In this document: positions 25,406 through 36,713 of the stretch, piece after piece
Position numbering within the stretch: position 1 is the stretch's first letter
How the letters are laid out: each line of letters opens with the position of its first letter
Assembly: GCA_020081605.1 (NCBI GenBank)
Contig: JAHREC010000049.1
Location: 2,046,001-2,110,000 of the forward strand
Source: Albifimbria verrucaria
Lineage: Eukaryota; Ascomycota; Sordariomycetes; Hypocreales; Stachybotryaceae
Direction: 5' to 3'
DNA: 64,000 bases
Position numbers and translations under genes: made by a program
The notes under the pieces: generated by a model
Databases searched by the model: none
Seen by the model: the letters and a program-made list of their open reading frames with translations, nothing else
What the model was told of the DNA's origin: nothing

Positions 25406-26447
25406 AATGTCAGTTACTCGAATGCCCACGAGGTTGGAACCCCGGAAGCATCACCTTTGTTGGGAAGATGGACAGGCGGGTACGATTCTTGATGAAATTT
25501 AGTGCCCAGGCAGCTACTGCTTGGGATTTTTTAATTTTTATTTTTATTCTGGGGTACTCAACTTGCCATTTTTGGCGAGACATTTTGGTCAGGCACGGGA
25601 GTTGTGAAATACGCTCTACAACGGAGGGAATGTAGAAAGGGGAAGGCCCCAAGGATCTCTGACATATGTGTAGCTCTGATATCCATTGAATTACGAATAT
25701 CTCTTTTGTCTTAAGTAATTACCGTGGCTAGTTCTGAGTTGTCACCGGAGAAGAAAGGGTCGCCTTACATAGGTTGTGTAGCAACGAGCTCTTTGCCTAC
25801 CGGTTCAATTACCAAGAGAATGGAGAGAACATATTGACTACAATATGATTATGAATGAAATTGATACCGTCTTAGCTCTATTATAGCAAAGTAGCTGAAT
25901 GTGTAGTTGGTGTTGTTGAGCATGCATCACTGTTCAAATACAGACAAGGTAGGCGAGCTGTACGCTTATGTAATGTGTGGTGTCGGTAGTGCATCGTTGT
26001 GGCCTCTCTTTCAGGCAGGCCACAAGGCAGAAGACTCCGCCAAAGGGTACGTACCTGCGAACCGCAAGCAAGTAAAAAGGGCGAGGTCGCTTTGCAGCTA
26101 GCCGCTTGAGGTACGTACCTAGAGCTCTCTGGGTTCGCTTTGCTGGTGACGCGCGAGACGGAAGCTGCCTGAGCTGGCCAACGACACTCACGACATCCCA
26201 CACTCCATCCATCACCCACAGCCGCCCAACACCCACGCACACCCTCATCGCCCGAGTTACGATTGCGAAACGGAAACGACTCGGCTCTTTGTCATCTTTC
26301 GAATCTTCGGCCAGACTCGTCGCAGCCAAAGGCTACATTCCACACGGACCAGGATTGTTGTCCCACACCCCGGGCAGCAGAGGAGACTCCTAGGGAAGCT
26401 GGGAGAGAAGTAGCTGGAAAGCATCACCACAGGAGACGCAGACAGAG
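25406..26447. other. Intergenic region, tricalbin 3' end and PRE2 promoter
   Basis: No gene. It contains two GTACGTAC-type motifs (26048-26056 and 26109-26120) within 400 bp of PRE2. I see no copy of the GGTGGCAAA proteasome control element on a quick read. Confidence 0.4.
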
Positions 26448-27419
26448 ATGGATACTCTTGTAGCAAGGTACAGCCGTCCGGCGTACGAGCAGGATGAGTC
26501 GATCGAGCAGGATGCGCAGGAGCTCGTGAGCCCGATGGAGAACCTGTCCATCAAGTTTGCCATGCCGCCCGTTGCCCAGGTCAGTCACGATGCTTGTTTT
26601 CTGATATTAATTGTTCTTGCCGGCGAGGTGTTGAAGCACATGCCCAAGTGCTACGGGATCCTCCTATAAAGAATGCTTGGACTGACATGATAAACAACAG
26701 CCCTCAGCATGGCTGCGTGCCGCCACCGACGACCGCTCAAACCCCAACTGCCCCATCAAGATCGCCCACGGTACGACGACGCTCGCCTTCCGCTTCCAGG
26801 GCGGCATCATCGTGGCTACCGATTCGCGAGCCACGGCCGGCAACTGGATCGCCTCGCAGACCGTCAAGAAGGTGATTGAGATCAACAGCGTCCTGCTCGG
26901 CACCATGGCCGGTGGTGCCGCCGACTGCCAGTACTGGCTCGCATGGCTCGGCATGCAGTGCCGCCTCCACGAGCTCCGCCACAAGCGCCGCATCAGCGTC
27001 GCCGCCGCCAGCAAGATTCTCGCCAACCTCGTCTACAGCTACAAGAACATGGGCCTCAGCATGGGCACCATGTGCGCCGGCGTCACCCCGAGGAGGGCCC
27101 CGCCCTGTACTACGTCGACAGCGACGGCACCCGTCTCGCCGGTAACCTCTTCTGTGTCGGCTCCGGTCAGACCTTTGCCTACGGTGTGCTCGACGCCGAG
27201 TACAGCTACGACCTGTCCGTCGAGGACGCCCTCGAGCTGGGCAAGCGCAGCATTCTCGCCGCCACCCACCGTGACGCCTACTCCGGTGGTTACATCAACC
27301 TCTACCACGTCAAGGAGGAGGGCTGGGTCAAGCACGGCTTCATGGACACCAACCCCATCTTCTGGAAGACCAAGCTGGAGAAGGGCGAGTTCACCAACGT
27401 GACCAGCGAGCTGGAATAG
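26448..27419 (+). CDS. PRE2: 20S proteasome subunit beta type-5 (chymotrypsin-like)
   Basis: Catalytic beta-5 subunit of the 20S proteasome core, which cleaves after hydrophobic residues. About 283 residues from exons 26448-26579 and 26701-27419. The propeptide (about 68 residues) ends at HG, and the mature N-terminal threonine nucleophile is the first T of GTTTLAFRF (codon 26773-26775). Other family signatures are [11 protein letters not shown], the Lys in [30 protein letters not shown] and LYYVDSDG. One base is missing in the C run 27086-27089: the frame reads VTP, then must shift to EEGPALYYV. The total plus one base gives exactly 284 codons. The gene is essential in yeast, so a true null allele in the only copy would be lethal; this is the best internal evidence that the window has homopolymer errors. 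It is convergent with QRI7. Confidence 0.97.
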
Positions 27420-27835
27420 ACGTGGAAGCGTGTAGGAGGGAAGGAATAGATGGCTGGAGAACCATAGAAATCGATGATGGAAACCAGAAGATATAGCAGG
27501 GAAACGCGAATGAGACTATGGAACTTTCCCCGGTAGGAAACAAGGGAGCCGTGGTAGCTTGCTGGCCCTTGTTAGACTTGGCTGTGTAACTTGTACAACA
27601 AATCAAGAACGGCAATATCTCGTCATGACAAATACCTCGCTTGCTTTTTCTATTGCGTCTCAGTATGGCTGTAATCGTGAAAAGGGCGCACCCACCCTGG
27701 CTCACCCCATGCTCTATCGTACAGATCTATGTTACAGTAGTTTACAGTATATGCGCATCGTGCATGCTAACAACAGCCAATAACCCCTAACGTACACGTG
27801 AAGACAGCAAGAACTCTTCTCCATTAAGTCTCCTC
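27420..27835. other. Convergent 3' intergenic region
   Basis: 416 bp between the stop codons of PRE2 (plus) and QRI7 (minus), so it holds two 3' UTRs. Nothing else is seen. Confidence 0.45.
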
Positions 27836-29228
27836 TTAGTCCCTCTTCAGCCACCCATTCAGGCCGAGGATGCCGCCGCCCTGGCTCGGGTCCATGGGCC
27901 ACTTGGCGATGGGCAGCGCCGACAGGTCGGTGTGGTAGCCCGCCTCGTACATCTCCATGCCCGCCCAGGCGATCATGGCCGCGTTGTCGGTGCACAGTGC
28001 CGGCGGCGGCGCCACGATGTCCATGTGGCCATAGCCGCGCGCATCGAGCGTCGTGCGCAACACATGCATGAGGAAGCGGTTGCTTGCGACGCCGCCCGCG
28101 ACGACGAGCGTCTTTGCGTCGCGCAGCCGCGGGCCTGCGACGTCTTCGGCCTCGTCCTCGAGCGCGAGGCACATGCGCCCGACTAAATGCCGGAACGCTG
28201 CCGCCAGGGTGTGCCGCGCCAGCTCCCGCCGCTCAGCGATGTCCATGTCCGGCCTCGTTTCGGCGATGCGGTGCACGTTGGTGTGGATGCTGCTGAACGA
28301 GTAGGCAAGCTTGCGGCTCTGGCGGAAGGGCAGCGGGACAGCCCAGCCGTATTGCGAGGGCTGGTCGATCATCTCGTCACGGCGCGAAACCGCGGGCTCG
28401 AAGAATGCGTAGTCGTCGCTTCCGCGTGGGAAGGCGAACGCCTCGAGCATGCGGCCGTACATGACGTCCGGGCTCGCATCGAGCACATCCTGCGGTAGGA
28501 CGACGCGCGCCGTCTGGTCGAGGACGTTTCCAATGGCGGTGTCGGCCGTGTTGACGACTATGCGGTGGTCTGTCAGGCCGGCGGAGTGGACGAGTTGGGT
28601 GTGTCCCCGAGACGAGCAGGGACAGGAACGGAAACGCAGGCTCCACGCCCGACGGCTTGTCGTCATTTCCATCGCGAGGCTGGGCCGTCGCGGGCGAGCC
28701 TCCCATGGGCATGTTGCAGGCCTTTGCGAGCCGCGGCGTCAACGCATGCGCCTGCATGTGGTGGACGCCGACCAGCGGTACGCCCCACGCCACGGCGAGT
28801 CCCTTGGCTGTGTTCAAGCCGGTGGCCAAGCTCTGGAAGATGCCCGGCCCTCGCGTTACGGAGACAAAGTCCGGCACCCGGCCCTTGGAATTCCGTCGAC
28901 CATTTTCGTCCGTCTCTGGGATAGCTTCCAGTGCACGCTTCACCAACGGTGCCAAGTTCTCCGAATGCCCGATGACGGTCACGGCGGGCTGGATGCCACG
29001 AAACGCGCGGTTGTCGGAGGATATGCGGTCGTTGAAGAGCAGTGCGGTCTTGCCGCTGCGCGAGCGGGAGAGCACGGCCACGCCTGTATCATCGCACGAC
29101 GTCTCGATTGCGAGCGTCACGAGGGATCGGGCACCACGCGTGGTGTATGCGGAAATGGACCGGTTAGGACGGCGACCGAGCACCGAAGGCGCGCGAAGGA
29201 GTTGGTGATGGCATTGCAGGCAGCGCAT
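27836..29228 (-). CDS. QRI7: tRNA N6-adenosine threonylcarbamoyltransferase, mitochondrial (Qri7/OSGEPL1)
   Basis: Kae1/TsaD-family enzyme that transfers threonylcarbamoyl to A37 of ANN-decoding tRNAs. The basic N terminus with few acids (MRCLQCHHQLLRAPSVLGRR) before the LAIETSCDDT motif looks like a mitochondrial presequence, pointing to Qri7 rather than cytosolic Kae1. Motifs: ETSCDDT near residue 41, SVTRGPGIFQSL, the metal-binding HHMQAHA, VSGGHTQL, and VVAGGVASNRFL near the C terminus with CTDNAAMIAW. No intron. The frame breaks at the CCCC (plus strand) at 28605-28608. Restoring the invariant SGGHT needs two more bases, and the overall length (1,393) also requires two, giving 464 residues. 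The long plus-strand open frame at 28449-29231 is its high-GC shadow. Confidence 0.94.
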
Positions 29229-29660
29229 TAATGTGAGAGCGGCATGTATGGCGTCGAAAAGCGTTTGATCACGGGACGGGACCTTGTGTGGGGAGCTTGG
29301 AGGGCGCAGAGTTGAGTGTTCGAGGAGTGGTGGTTGAAGTTGGTCGTTGTTCGGTCACGGCAAAAAAACAGTTCCACATCGGACCGGCCCAGTGGGGCCG
29401 CCGCGCCGATTTATACTGTAGTCTCATGGAACTTCATGTCACAATTCCTGATGCTTAAAGAAATACCTGATCTCTTCTGTAGACTAGCTAGCTATGATGG
29501 TTTCTTTTACAAATATTATCAAGGCATTTATGCCGCTTTCGTTGCTAATTTGATTAAACACGGCTTTTGTCGTGAATATTGATGATTGTAGTCCCTTAAC
29601 CATGAACGCCCTGTGAATGCATCATATCGCATTTTTCGTTCTTTTTCCTCCTCAATTTCA
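29229..29660. other. Intergenic region
   Basis: 432 bp between the QRI7 start and the stop codon of the next minus gene. It serves as the QRI7 promoter. The frame 29316-29582 is domain-free. Confidence 0.4.
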
Positions 29661-32600
29661 TTATAGAGTCATGTAGACCATTCCTTTACTAGGATCTCTG
29701 TACCCAATTGACCCACTCACATTTGCACCCGCCAGTACCACCGTCGAAACCTCCGAATTTCGTCTCATTTCTATTTCGGGGTTGAATCGAGAGCCGCCAA
29801 TGTCCAATTTGTTGGAAAGAGCCCTAAGAGAGCTTACATCGAGTTGCTGACGATCGTTCATAGCCCGCCACCAGACCGCCTTCTTTTCGGGGTCGCCGCC
29901 ATGGGTGTCCATTGTCATAGTCACCGGGTATGGCATCGTTCCAGGTCGTACCAACTCCTGCTGACCATCGACGCTATCAACGTCTGACCTCAGCAGTGAG
30001 GAAGTGTTCTCGTCCAAAGTACGCGTCCAAATTCGCACAAGCAATCGCGTCTGGGCCCAAGTTACCTGAAAGTTTGCCTCGGTCTTGCGGGCACCACCAT
30101 CCTTGTCTATAGGTATGTCACCTTCAGCAGTATCATTCGCGTTGACGGAACGTAAAAATATCGTGCGTTTGTAGTACATGTAAAACCCGTAATGCTCAGT
30201 AGGTAGTCCTCTATCGAAGAGGCGCACGGGCTGCTGCTTCGCCCTCGGAAGCAGTACCGCAGGCTTGGGGTACCATCTTCTTCGACCTCAGGCTCGGTAT
30301 CGATCACCTTTCCAAGTACGCCGCTTTGACGACGATCGATTTTCGGTGTCTCCGCTGTATCTTCCACCGAACCGATCAGACTGATGTAGAAGGGTGTAGG
30401 CTCGCCTGCTTTGTCCTCGGATTTGATATCATCCGTGGTGTCACCCAAAAACCACATTTCTCCAAAACTTGGTGGGCTAGGAACAGGCTCGAAATCAGTT
30501 TCTTGCCGGGCTTGTATCATGCTGCTAGCGCGAGCGGCAAGGCCGATGGCTCGCCTCGGAAATCTAGGAGGTGGCGTGCCATTGGGGACCTTCCACGAGT
30601 TTCTGCTGCTGTTGTCCCACTGGATTTGCATGACCATTGTTGGCTGGTCTGGGTTGGCTGGAGCGACGGATTCATGCTCCTCCTTAGGCAAAGCGCAACT
30701 CCAAAGCGTAGAAGGACTGGTGCAGCTGCTTCTAGCGACGCTGTTATCAGGTGCAACGACCGTCAAGACGCCAGTCGGCATGGGAGGGAAGTCGGTCAGA
30801 TTGACCCAAATAGATTCCACCTCCTTGAGGTCAGCTCGCCGTGTAAGCACAACAGCGAGGACAATGGCCAAGATGATCAGTGCCAGGACGGCACCGAGGA
30901 TTCCAAAGCGTACCCGTCTCTTTTGTCGTCCTTCCCGTCCAGATCGACCAAAGCAACCGGTTGCTGGGATGCAACCTCTTCCTCTCCATAGACCTCCTAC
31001 TCGCCGAGCAATGACGTCTTCTTTTTCGTGTCGACGTCGCTGTCTCTCAATTTTGTTGGCACGGCCTGGGACCTCTCGAGTATGCTCCATGGGTAAGTGG
31101 GCTCCAGCCGGTCGCGCTGGCAGTGTAGCTGCAGTTGGTTCGGGTGAAGATGGGCTAAGTGGGATGTCCGCCATCTGCGTTGCGCCTTGGGCAGTCATTG
31201 CAGCCGTGAATCCAGGGAGACTGGGCCAGGCGATGGTGGAAATTGAGCATTCAGAGGGTGGCTGGGTGGGAATACTGCTCGGTATCTGACTGGAGCACCC
31301 TGTTGCGACCTCTTCGGTGGTGAATAAGGCGGCGGAGAATCTGAAGGGGTTTCATCGGTGACCACAATTCGTGGCTTTTCTTGGGTGGTCATAGTGCTGG
31401 TAGAAGAAGCTGGTTGCACCGGTAATGGTGCTGGAGCGATCTGAGTGGTCGTGGCCGGTCGTGGTGACGGTGTGCGTCGAGGTGTAGGAGCACGCACGAT
31501 GGGGGCCTGTATCAAGATCGGCGAGGGTGTGTAGGTAGGGGTGAGGGTCGCTTTTCAGAGATTTCGATGTTGCCAACTAGCCTATCCTCGTCCTCTTCTC
31601 TTGGCGACTCGAGGCGTTGCTTTTGGTTCGAAAATGTGAGACGTTTCTCAGTGAAGGGCGTGACCACATGATCCCACCACCCTTGTGTTCGGGAGCCAGC
31701 ACTATCTGGCGTGGCGGCCATTGCCTTAGATCTCGACTGCTTCAAAGGGCTTGGGATGCCGTCCTCTTCGAAGAGTGTGCATGGAGTACCGCCATCATCA
31801 TCATCGGCGCCATTGCCACCGAGTTCCAGGCTAATAAGCCTTTGGTGCTGCGGTTTCTTAGGGCCGTTGGGAACAGTAGAGAGCGGCGAAACGCTTGCAG
31901 AGGGTTTGCCACACCCGGGGCCACTCTAGAGTAGATATTCGATGAGTTTTGAGGGAATTGAATGAGTTGGCGGTGTCAGGAGTGTCAGGTGACCATACCG
32001 ACTTTGCCTGGCTGGAAGCAAGTGAGGTAGTCGAGGCTTGGACGGAGAGCTTCGGGGCAGAGTAGGGATTGTTGAAGCTGAAGGGGTTGGATGGCGTGTT
32101 GACGTCGGCCGTCTGGGGCTGATTTGCCGGCTGTCGGCAACGTCCGATGGCAGTGAGATGCCAATGACGATGGGCCGGTCTTCAGGTGATAGTTCTTGAT
32201 CCAAAGTCCTGGCCGAGTTTTGTGGAGAGGCGGATGCTGGGCTCTGGCCGCGAGCTTTTCGCAGCCAATTCCAGTTTCCTACCGACGCAGAGGTCGGCTC
32301 CCTTCTAGAGCTCTAAGTGCAGCAGCATCAACGAATTTGACCGGGCGTCCGTTGGGTGTACGGATCTGGTTTGAGGTGGGATTCTGTCTGCGCAGAACGG
32401 TCATGTCGGTGATCAACCTGATACCGGCCTTTGCGTTCTGGGCCTTTTGCCTGTGTCTTGACTTGAGCCTCTTGATCTTGGCTGTTGAGTATCGGTTCGG
32501 TTTGGATATCGAGGATCGGGAAGCCTGGTTGGGAGCAGCTGAGGTTGGGGTGTCGATTAAGACCTGCTCGGTGGGCTCGATGGGGGTAACGACGCCTTCG

Positions 32601-32686
32601 CTCTCCCAATCCTCCCAGTCCTCCCGTTCACGGTGATGAGGCGCTCCGGCAGAGCTGGAAGTATGAGGTAGTGATTTAGTATCCAT
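29661..32686 (-). CDS. Pro/Ser-rich single-pass membrane protein of unknown function
   Basis: One gene of roughly 1,000 residues read across several frame breaks. It starts MDTKSLPHTSS at 32686, with an acidic WEDWESEGVVTPI motif. A long disordered Pro/Ser/Arg-rich region follows (32600-31200), then a basic stretch and one strong transmembrane helix (LGAVLALIILAIVLAVVL, about 30855-30910). The rest is a folded C-terminal domain (IWVNLTDFPPMPTGVL, WDNSSRNSWKVPNG, FLGDTTDDI, YGFYMYYKRTIFLRS). The topology suggests an extracytoplasmic C-terminal domain, possibly at the cell surface. I recall similar fungal proteins labelled glycoprotease family; no protease motif is visible, and the label may have come from the adjacent QRI7 gene. 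Breaks lie near 32280, 31930, 31510, 31200 and 30230. Function unknown. Confidence 0.72.
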
Positions 32687-35388
32687 TGTGTATGTGTGGG
32701 TGCTGAGCGTGACGAAAAGTGGTTAAGCAGCAAGCATCTGATAGGGAAAGGAAGACTTGTGGCTAAGACAGGACGTCTGCCAACTTGTATGACCAGCAGC
32801 ACCAAAATCAGGTGAGTGAAGTGGTGCTATTGTGAACAATTGATACTCGTATGCATAGAACAATGTTCAGGAAGTGCCGGCCTCTCGTGTCAAAGAAGGG
32901 AACATGAGAGTACCAAAGGAGAGGAAAGGGTGGAACAACCGACAAAGGAGACGAGAGAGAAGGAAAAACGTGAAGGAGAAGAACCCCCGCCAAAGCAACT
33001 CATTCGCAAAGTGAATGGAGATGAATAGAGGAAGAGAATAAGAAGCATCACTTGAATGGGAGAAGAACAATCAACTACAGTCACTTGGACGACGAGCAGG
33101 CAGCTGGCCAGGCCCCACCTCAATACCGGTGCGGCCCAGCGCTATCCGAATCATACATTGTGTCGATGGTGCAGCAGGTTCTGTCAAATCAAAAGGCGTC
33201 ACGGCTGGCCTGGAAAGCGTTTACGACGCTGTGTGAGTGGTGCAACGTCGTGTATTGAGTGTCAACACACCAGGTTGGCGAGGGCGCTTGGGGTTTCGCA
33301 GCGCTTTGGCCATTCATTGGGCAGCGTTTGGCGCCGTGGTGAAGGCCATGGGGATGTGATTGGACGGACGCCAACGGCCCCCAGGCCAACGGGCCGCTCC
33401 CAGACGATGCGTGTCGGGCGCGCATCCGGAAGCAACCTCATTGACCATTGCCGTTGACCGGGGTTTAGCGTACGGCTGGAGGTGGTGAGCTGTGACTGGT
33501 TGGATGTGTCGAAGCAAACGCTGCGAAGTTGGCTCCCCACCACGGCGGTAATTAGCTTGAAGCTCCAGCAGGCCCTGAGGCATGCCCAGACTCGCGCGTC
33601 GCATTGTGACTGGCGCTCAGCAAGCAGGTAATTTGTACGAGACGAGATGGCAACGCGTTAGCGAGGCGGAGGACTGAAAGCTGCTGCACTTGCATGTAGC
33701 CCATCCTCTGCTGTCGCTGTGAAGGACTAGCCCCGTGCCAGAGGGAAGGTCGAGACCGAAAACATGGTCGGGCTCTTGGGGGCCACTCCTCACGGTTGCG
33801 GCATCGTCGTGTTGTTTCAGTTTAGCAATGGGAACATTTGCCACGAGGCAGCACGGATGAGCGGCTGACCATGACGTCCGGATGCGTCCGTTTGCAGCCA
33901 ACATGAACATACGAAGACGAGAAAACACGTGTTGGTCAAAGTCAAGTCGAGGTCACCGCCCAGAGCCTTGGGTAATCAGTATGCCTGCCGCCCCTGCACG
34001 GTCGAGCGTTGACGATTTCCCGTTTGGGATGATCCTGGTTCAGCCCCGTCAAGAGGAACAAGTTGAACGTTTGCCTGTAGGGCTGCCATGTGAAGTAGTG
34101 CCAACCCAGAGAAGCACCATTAACAAGGGCGGTCTGATCGGGGCAAGGTTCAAAGTGCCGTTGAATTCAACAAACAGAATCCCGAAGGATTGCGGTAATG
34201 CCTTGCCTAGGGCCTTTGCAGGAACGAGACAGTTCCCTGCTTATCTTCATGTTTTGAACTGTTTCAGCGAAAGTAAGTAAACATGGCGGAGCTATCCGTA
34301 ATCGCTTGCCAGCCTGCATGTTTGCGTATGTTTGGGGAGATCAGCAGTAGGAAAGGGAGTCGGCATCTAACCTTGGGTGGTGGGGTCTAGGAAGGTATTT
34401 GCCGGTGCTCCTGAGTCGCAAACAAAAAAAAATATGACGACCTATGATGCAACGTGATGGGGTAGGAAGGACGGGACAAAAGGAAACGGGACAAAAGGGA
34501 ACGGGATGGGATTGGGATGGGATTGGGGTGGCCTGAGCTGGGCTGGTTTGCTACTTTACACAAGACAACGCTCCCGGTCGCCCTCGATCGATGATCGAAC
34601 TTGTCAGTCAAGGTCGGCAAAGGGGCTCATATCACATTTTAACAACAGCATATCATATCGATCATATCGTTAGTCTAGTCTCACCAGACATTGACGAGAA
34701 ACAATCATTACCTGACGCCGAAAAAGGGGTATGAGATTGGCGCAAAGGTCTAGTCTCAGGTCGGTCACAGGAAGAAGCCCCGCCAAGCCTGCAGCTGCCG
34801 CATTGGAGGAAGTGGTTGCAGCCATGAGTAGTTCACGAGACCCGTACAGATATATGGACGTATGTAGTAAATATGCCAGAAACTGGTTACCTGGCTTCTT
34901 TTTTTACGAGGCGGTTGGGTCGGGTGAGATAACGAGCATCTGCCCTTGCACATTGTATATAATCGTATTGCATCTTATCACGACACCGTATAAATCTCTT
35001 ATCTGTCAGCCACACCACAGACAGCACGCAACGCTGGTCGTATAACCAAAAATGTGTAATAAAATAAATGAATAGATAAAATTCAACTGCTGCAATTCCC
35101 TAACGGTACTTGAAGCGGTCGGCATATATACATGGTAGATATTACGGTGTAGGTAGTAGGTAATAGGTAAGGGCTCCCTCATATCCAGTGGTATCCTGTA
35201 CATACAATACAGTATGTGGATGCGCACCGTTAGGGACAAAACTTGGCTCATGATGGGACTGATGGACGCTTTGACGAGATTAGCGGGCAAAAATGCGTGA
35301 TGCATCGTCTGAAATGACCCACGGGCTAATCCTCCTAGGGGAATATCTTTAAGCAGCAGCTCGAGGGCCCCCAAGCCCCCTGTACCAT
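32687..35388. other. Intergenic region, 2.7 kb
   Basis: Part of a 4-kb space between divergent genes (minus-strand gene start 32686, plus-strand GT34 start 36714). Open frames such as 33882-34280 (plus) or 33262-33604 (minus) lack domains, compete with other frames and have no neighbouring exons. It contains a G-run cluster at 34472-34530. Confidence 0.4.
34472..34530 (+). repeat. G-run cluster (possible G-quadruplex)
   Basis: Seven or more GGG runs within about 60 bases, built of GGGATT- and GGGACAAAA-like units. The spacing allows four-stranded folding. Non-coding. Confidence 0.55.
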
Positions 35389-35807
35389 GTGCTTCATTTC
35401 TCTAAGGGTCCCTCCCAAATGGCCGTAGCTTGTGCTTGGCACCCACATGGAACCGCCAAAAGCCAATCCTGTCCATTCATTCCATTTCATTCACTCAATT
35501 CGCTAGGTGATTTTATTTCATGTCCCAGAGTCTTGGGCTCAATTTACACTACACGGAGCTACTTTGAACCCCCAAAGCACCCAAGCACTTGAAACCTCTT
35601 TTGGACACGAACCACTTTAACCCACGAGAACTCAAAATCCTGCCTATCCTGTCTCGACCTGTCCTTGTCCTTATCTCGCTCGCCTCTTTTCCCTCCGGAT
35701 CGGTCCATCTGCCTACCTGACTCTCGCTCTCTTTTACAGTTCCACCATGTTGACTTGCCGATCCTTGTCCCCATCCACCTCCTCCACTACCACCAGAACC
35801 AGAACCG

Positions 35808-35845
35808 CAACCACAACCACAACCACAACCACAACCACCACCACC
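35808..35845 (+). repeat. (AACCAC)n tandem repeat
   Basis: About six hexamer units AACCAC, ending in ACC repeats, in the GT34 leader or promoter. Confidence 0.8.
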
Positions 35846-36119
35846 GCAACGAGCCTCTTCTGAAACCCACTTCGATCCTGCGCTGCGCCTATCCGTTCCC
35901 TCTCGTCGCACAAGATCTGCTAGCAACAAGCCACCGCCCCGGGTTTTCCTTGCGTCGCTTAAGCCAAGCTAGACCGTTTGCGCAAAGTCGGATCCGTCCA
36001 ATCTCGCCGGAACCTGCGAGTCGCGCCCCGAGACACGCCCGTCTCAACACCTCCCTCTCCTTCTCCAGCCTTCCTCGTTGCTTGCCAAACGACGTCACCC
36101 AGGTCTCAGGCACGGCCAA

Positions 36120-36143
36120 TTCTGGCATTCTGGCATTCTGGCA
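36120..36143 (+). repeat. Three tandem TTCTGGCA units
   Basis: An exact 8-bp unit repeated three times in the GT34 leader. It is too short to class as a known element. Confidence 0.75.
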
Positions 36144-36713
36144 TTGTTGTCATCGCTCCCAAGCTCCACCTCCTTCTCGATCCCTCGGCCAACCTTCTGC
36201 CACCAAGCTTGTGTCTCGGAAACCTACGCAGTGGGAAAGCATCGCCCTCGCGCTGCGCCCGCTTCCACGTCCACCCCCTCGAACCCATTCGACGTTGGCG
36301 ACCAAATAAACCGCAATCCTGGCTTCCCAAGACGGACCTGGAGGCTCATCGAGCGCCTTCAGTGACCGGCCCGCACGATCCCACCACCGGAGGCGCTCCT
36401 CCACCGGTCACACCATAACCCTCAGCGAACAGCGTTCCGGCAACCTACTCTCCATCCAACCCCGTCAAGCCAACCAAGCCGCTCCTCTATCGCCTGTCCT
36501 CGGTATGTTATCTCTGCTGGCTTCCTTTCTTCCCCTTTTCTTCTTCGCCTTCTTCAACTTTCTTGGGGCCGTCTCACGTCTTGTCCTCCCCACATTGGCG
36601 CACAAAAACCGCTGTGCGACGCGCCATTGCGCAACCCCAATCCGCCTTGGAGTCCCGTTGGCTGACTCTTGTGCTTCGTGCTTTCCTTTGCTACAGGTAC
36701 CCCGGGTCCGGGA

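Larger units (their letters stand above)
35389..36713 (+). promoter_or_regulatory. Promoter and long ATG-free leader of the GT34 gene
   Basis: From 35750 to 36504 the plus strand has no ATG. The next one (36505) lies in a probable leader intron, 36503-36696 (GTATGT...CTACAG). After splicing, the first ATG would be the coding start at 36714. The tract is CT/AC-rich, with AACCAC repeats (35808-35845) and three TTCTGGCA units (36120-36143). A run of about 60 codons before the intron is also open in the GT34 frame across the splice, so an N-terminal extension is possible, but no ATG begins it. Confidence 0.6.

Noticed and set aside
28449..29231. 260-codon plus-strand open frame
   Set aside because: It lies opposite QRI7 in high-GC DNA and has no domain; the minus strand carries all TsaD motifs.
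33882..34280. Plus-strand frame of 132 codons
   Set aside because: No domain, no splice partners, mixed composition; best seen as chance.
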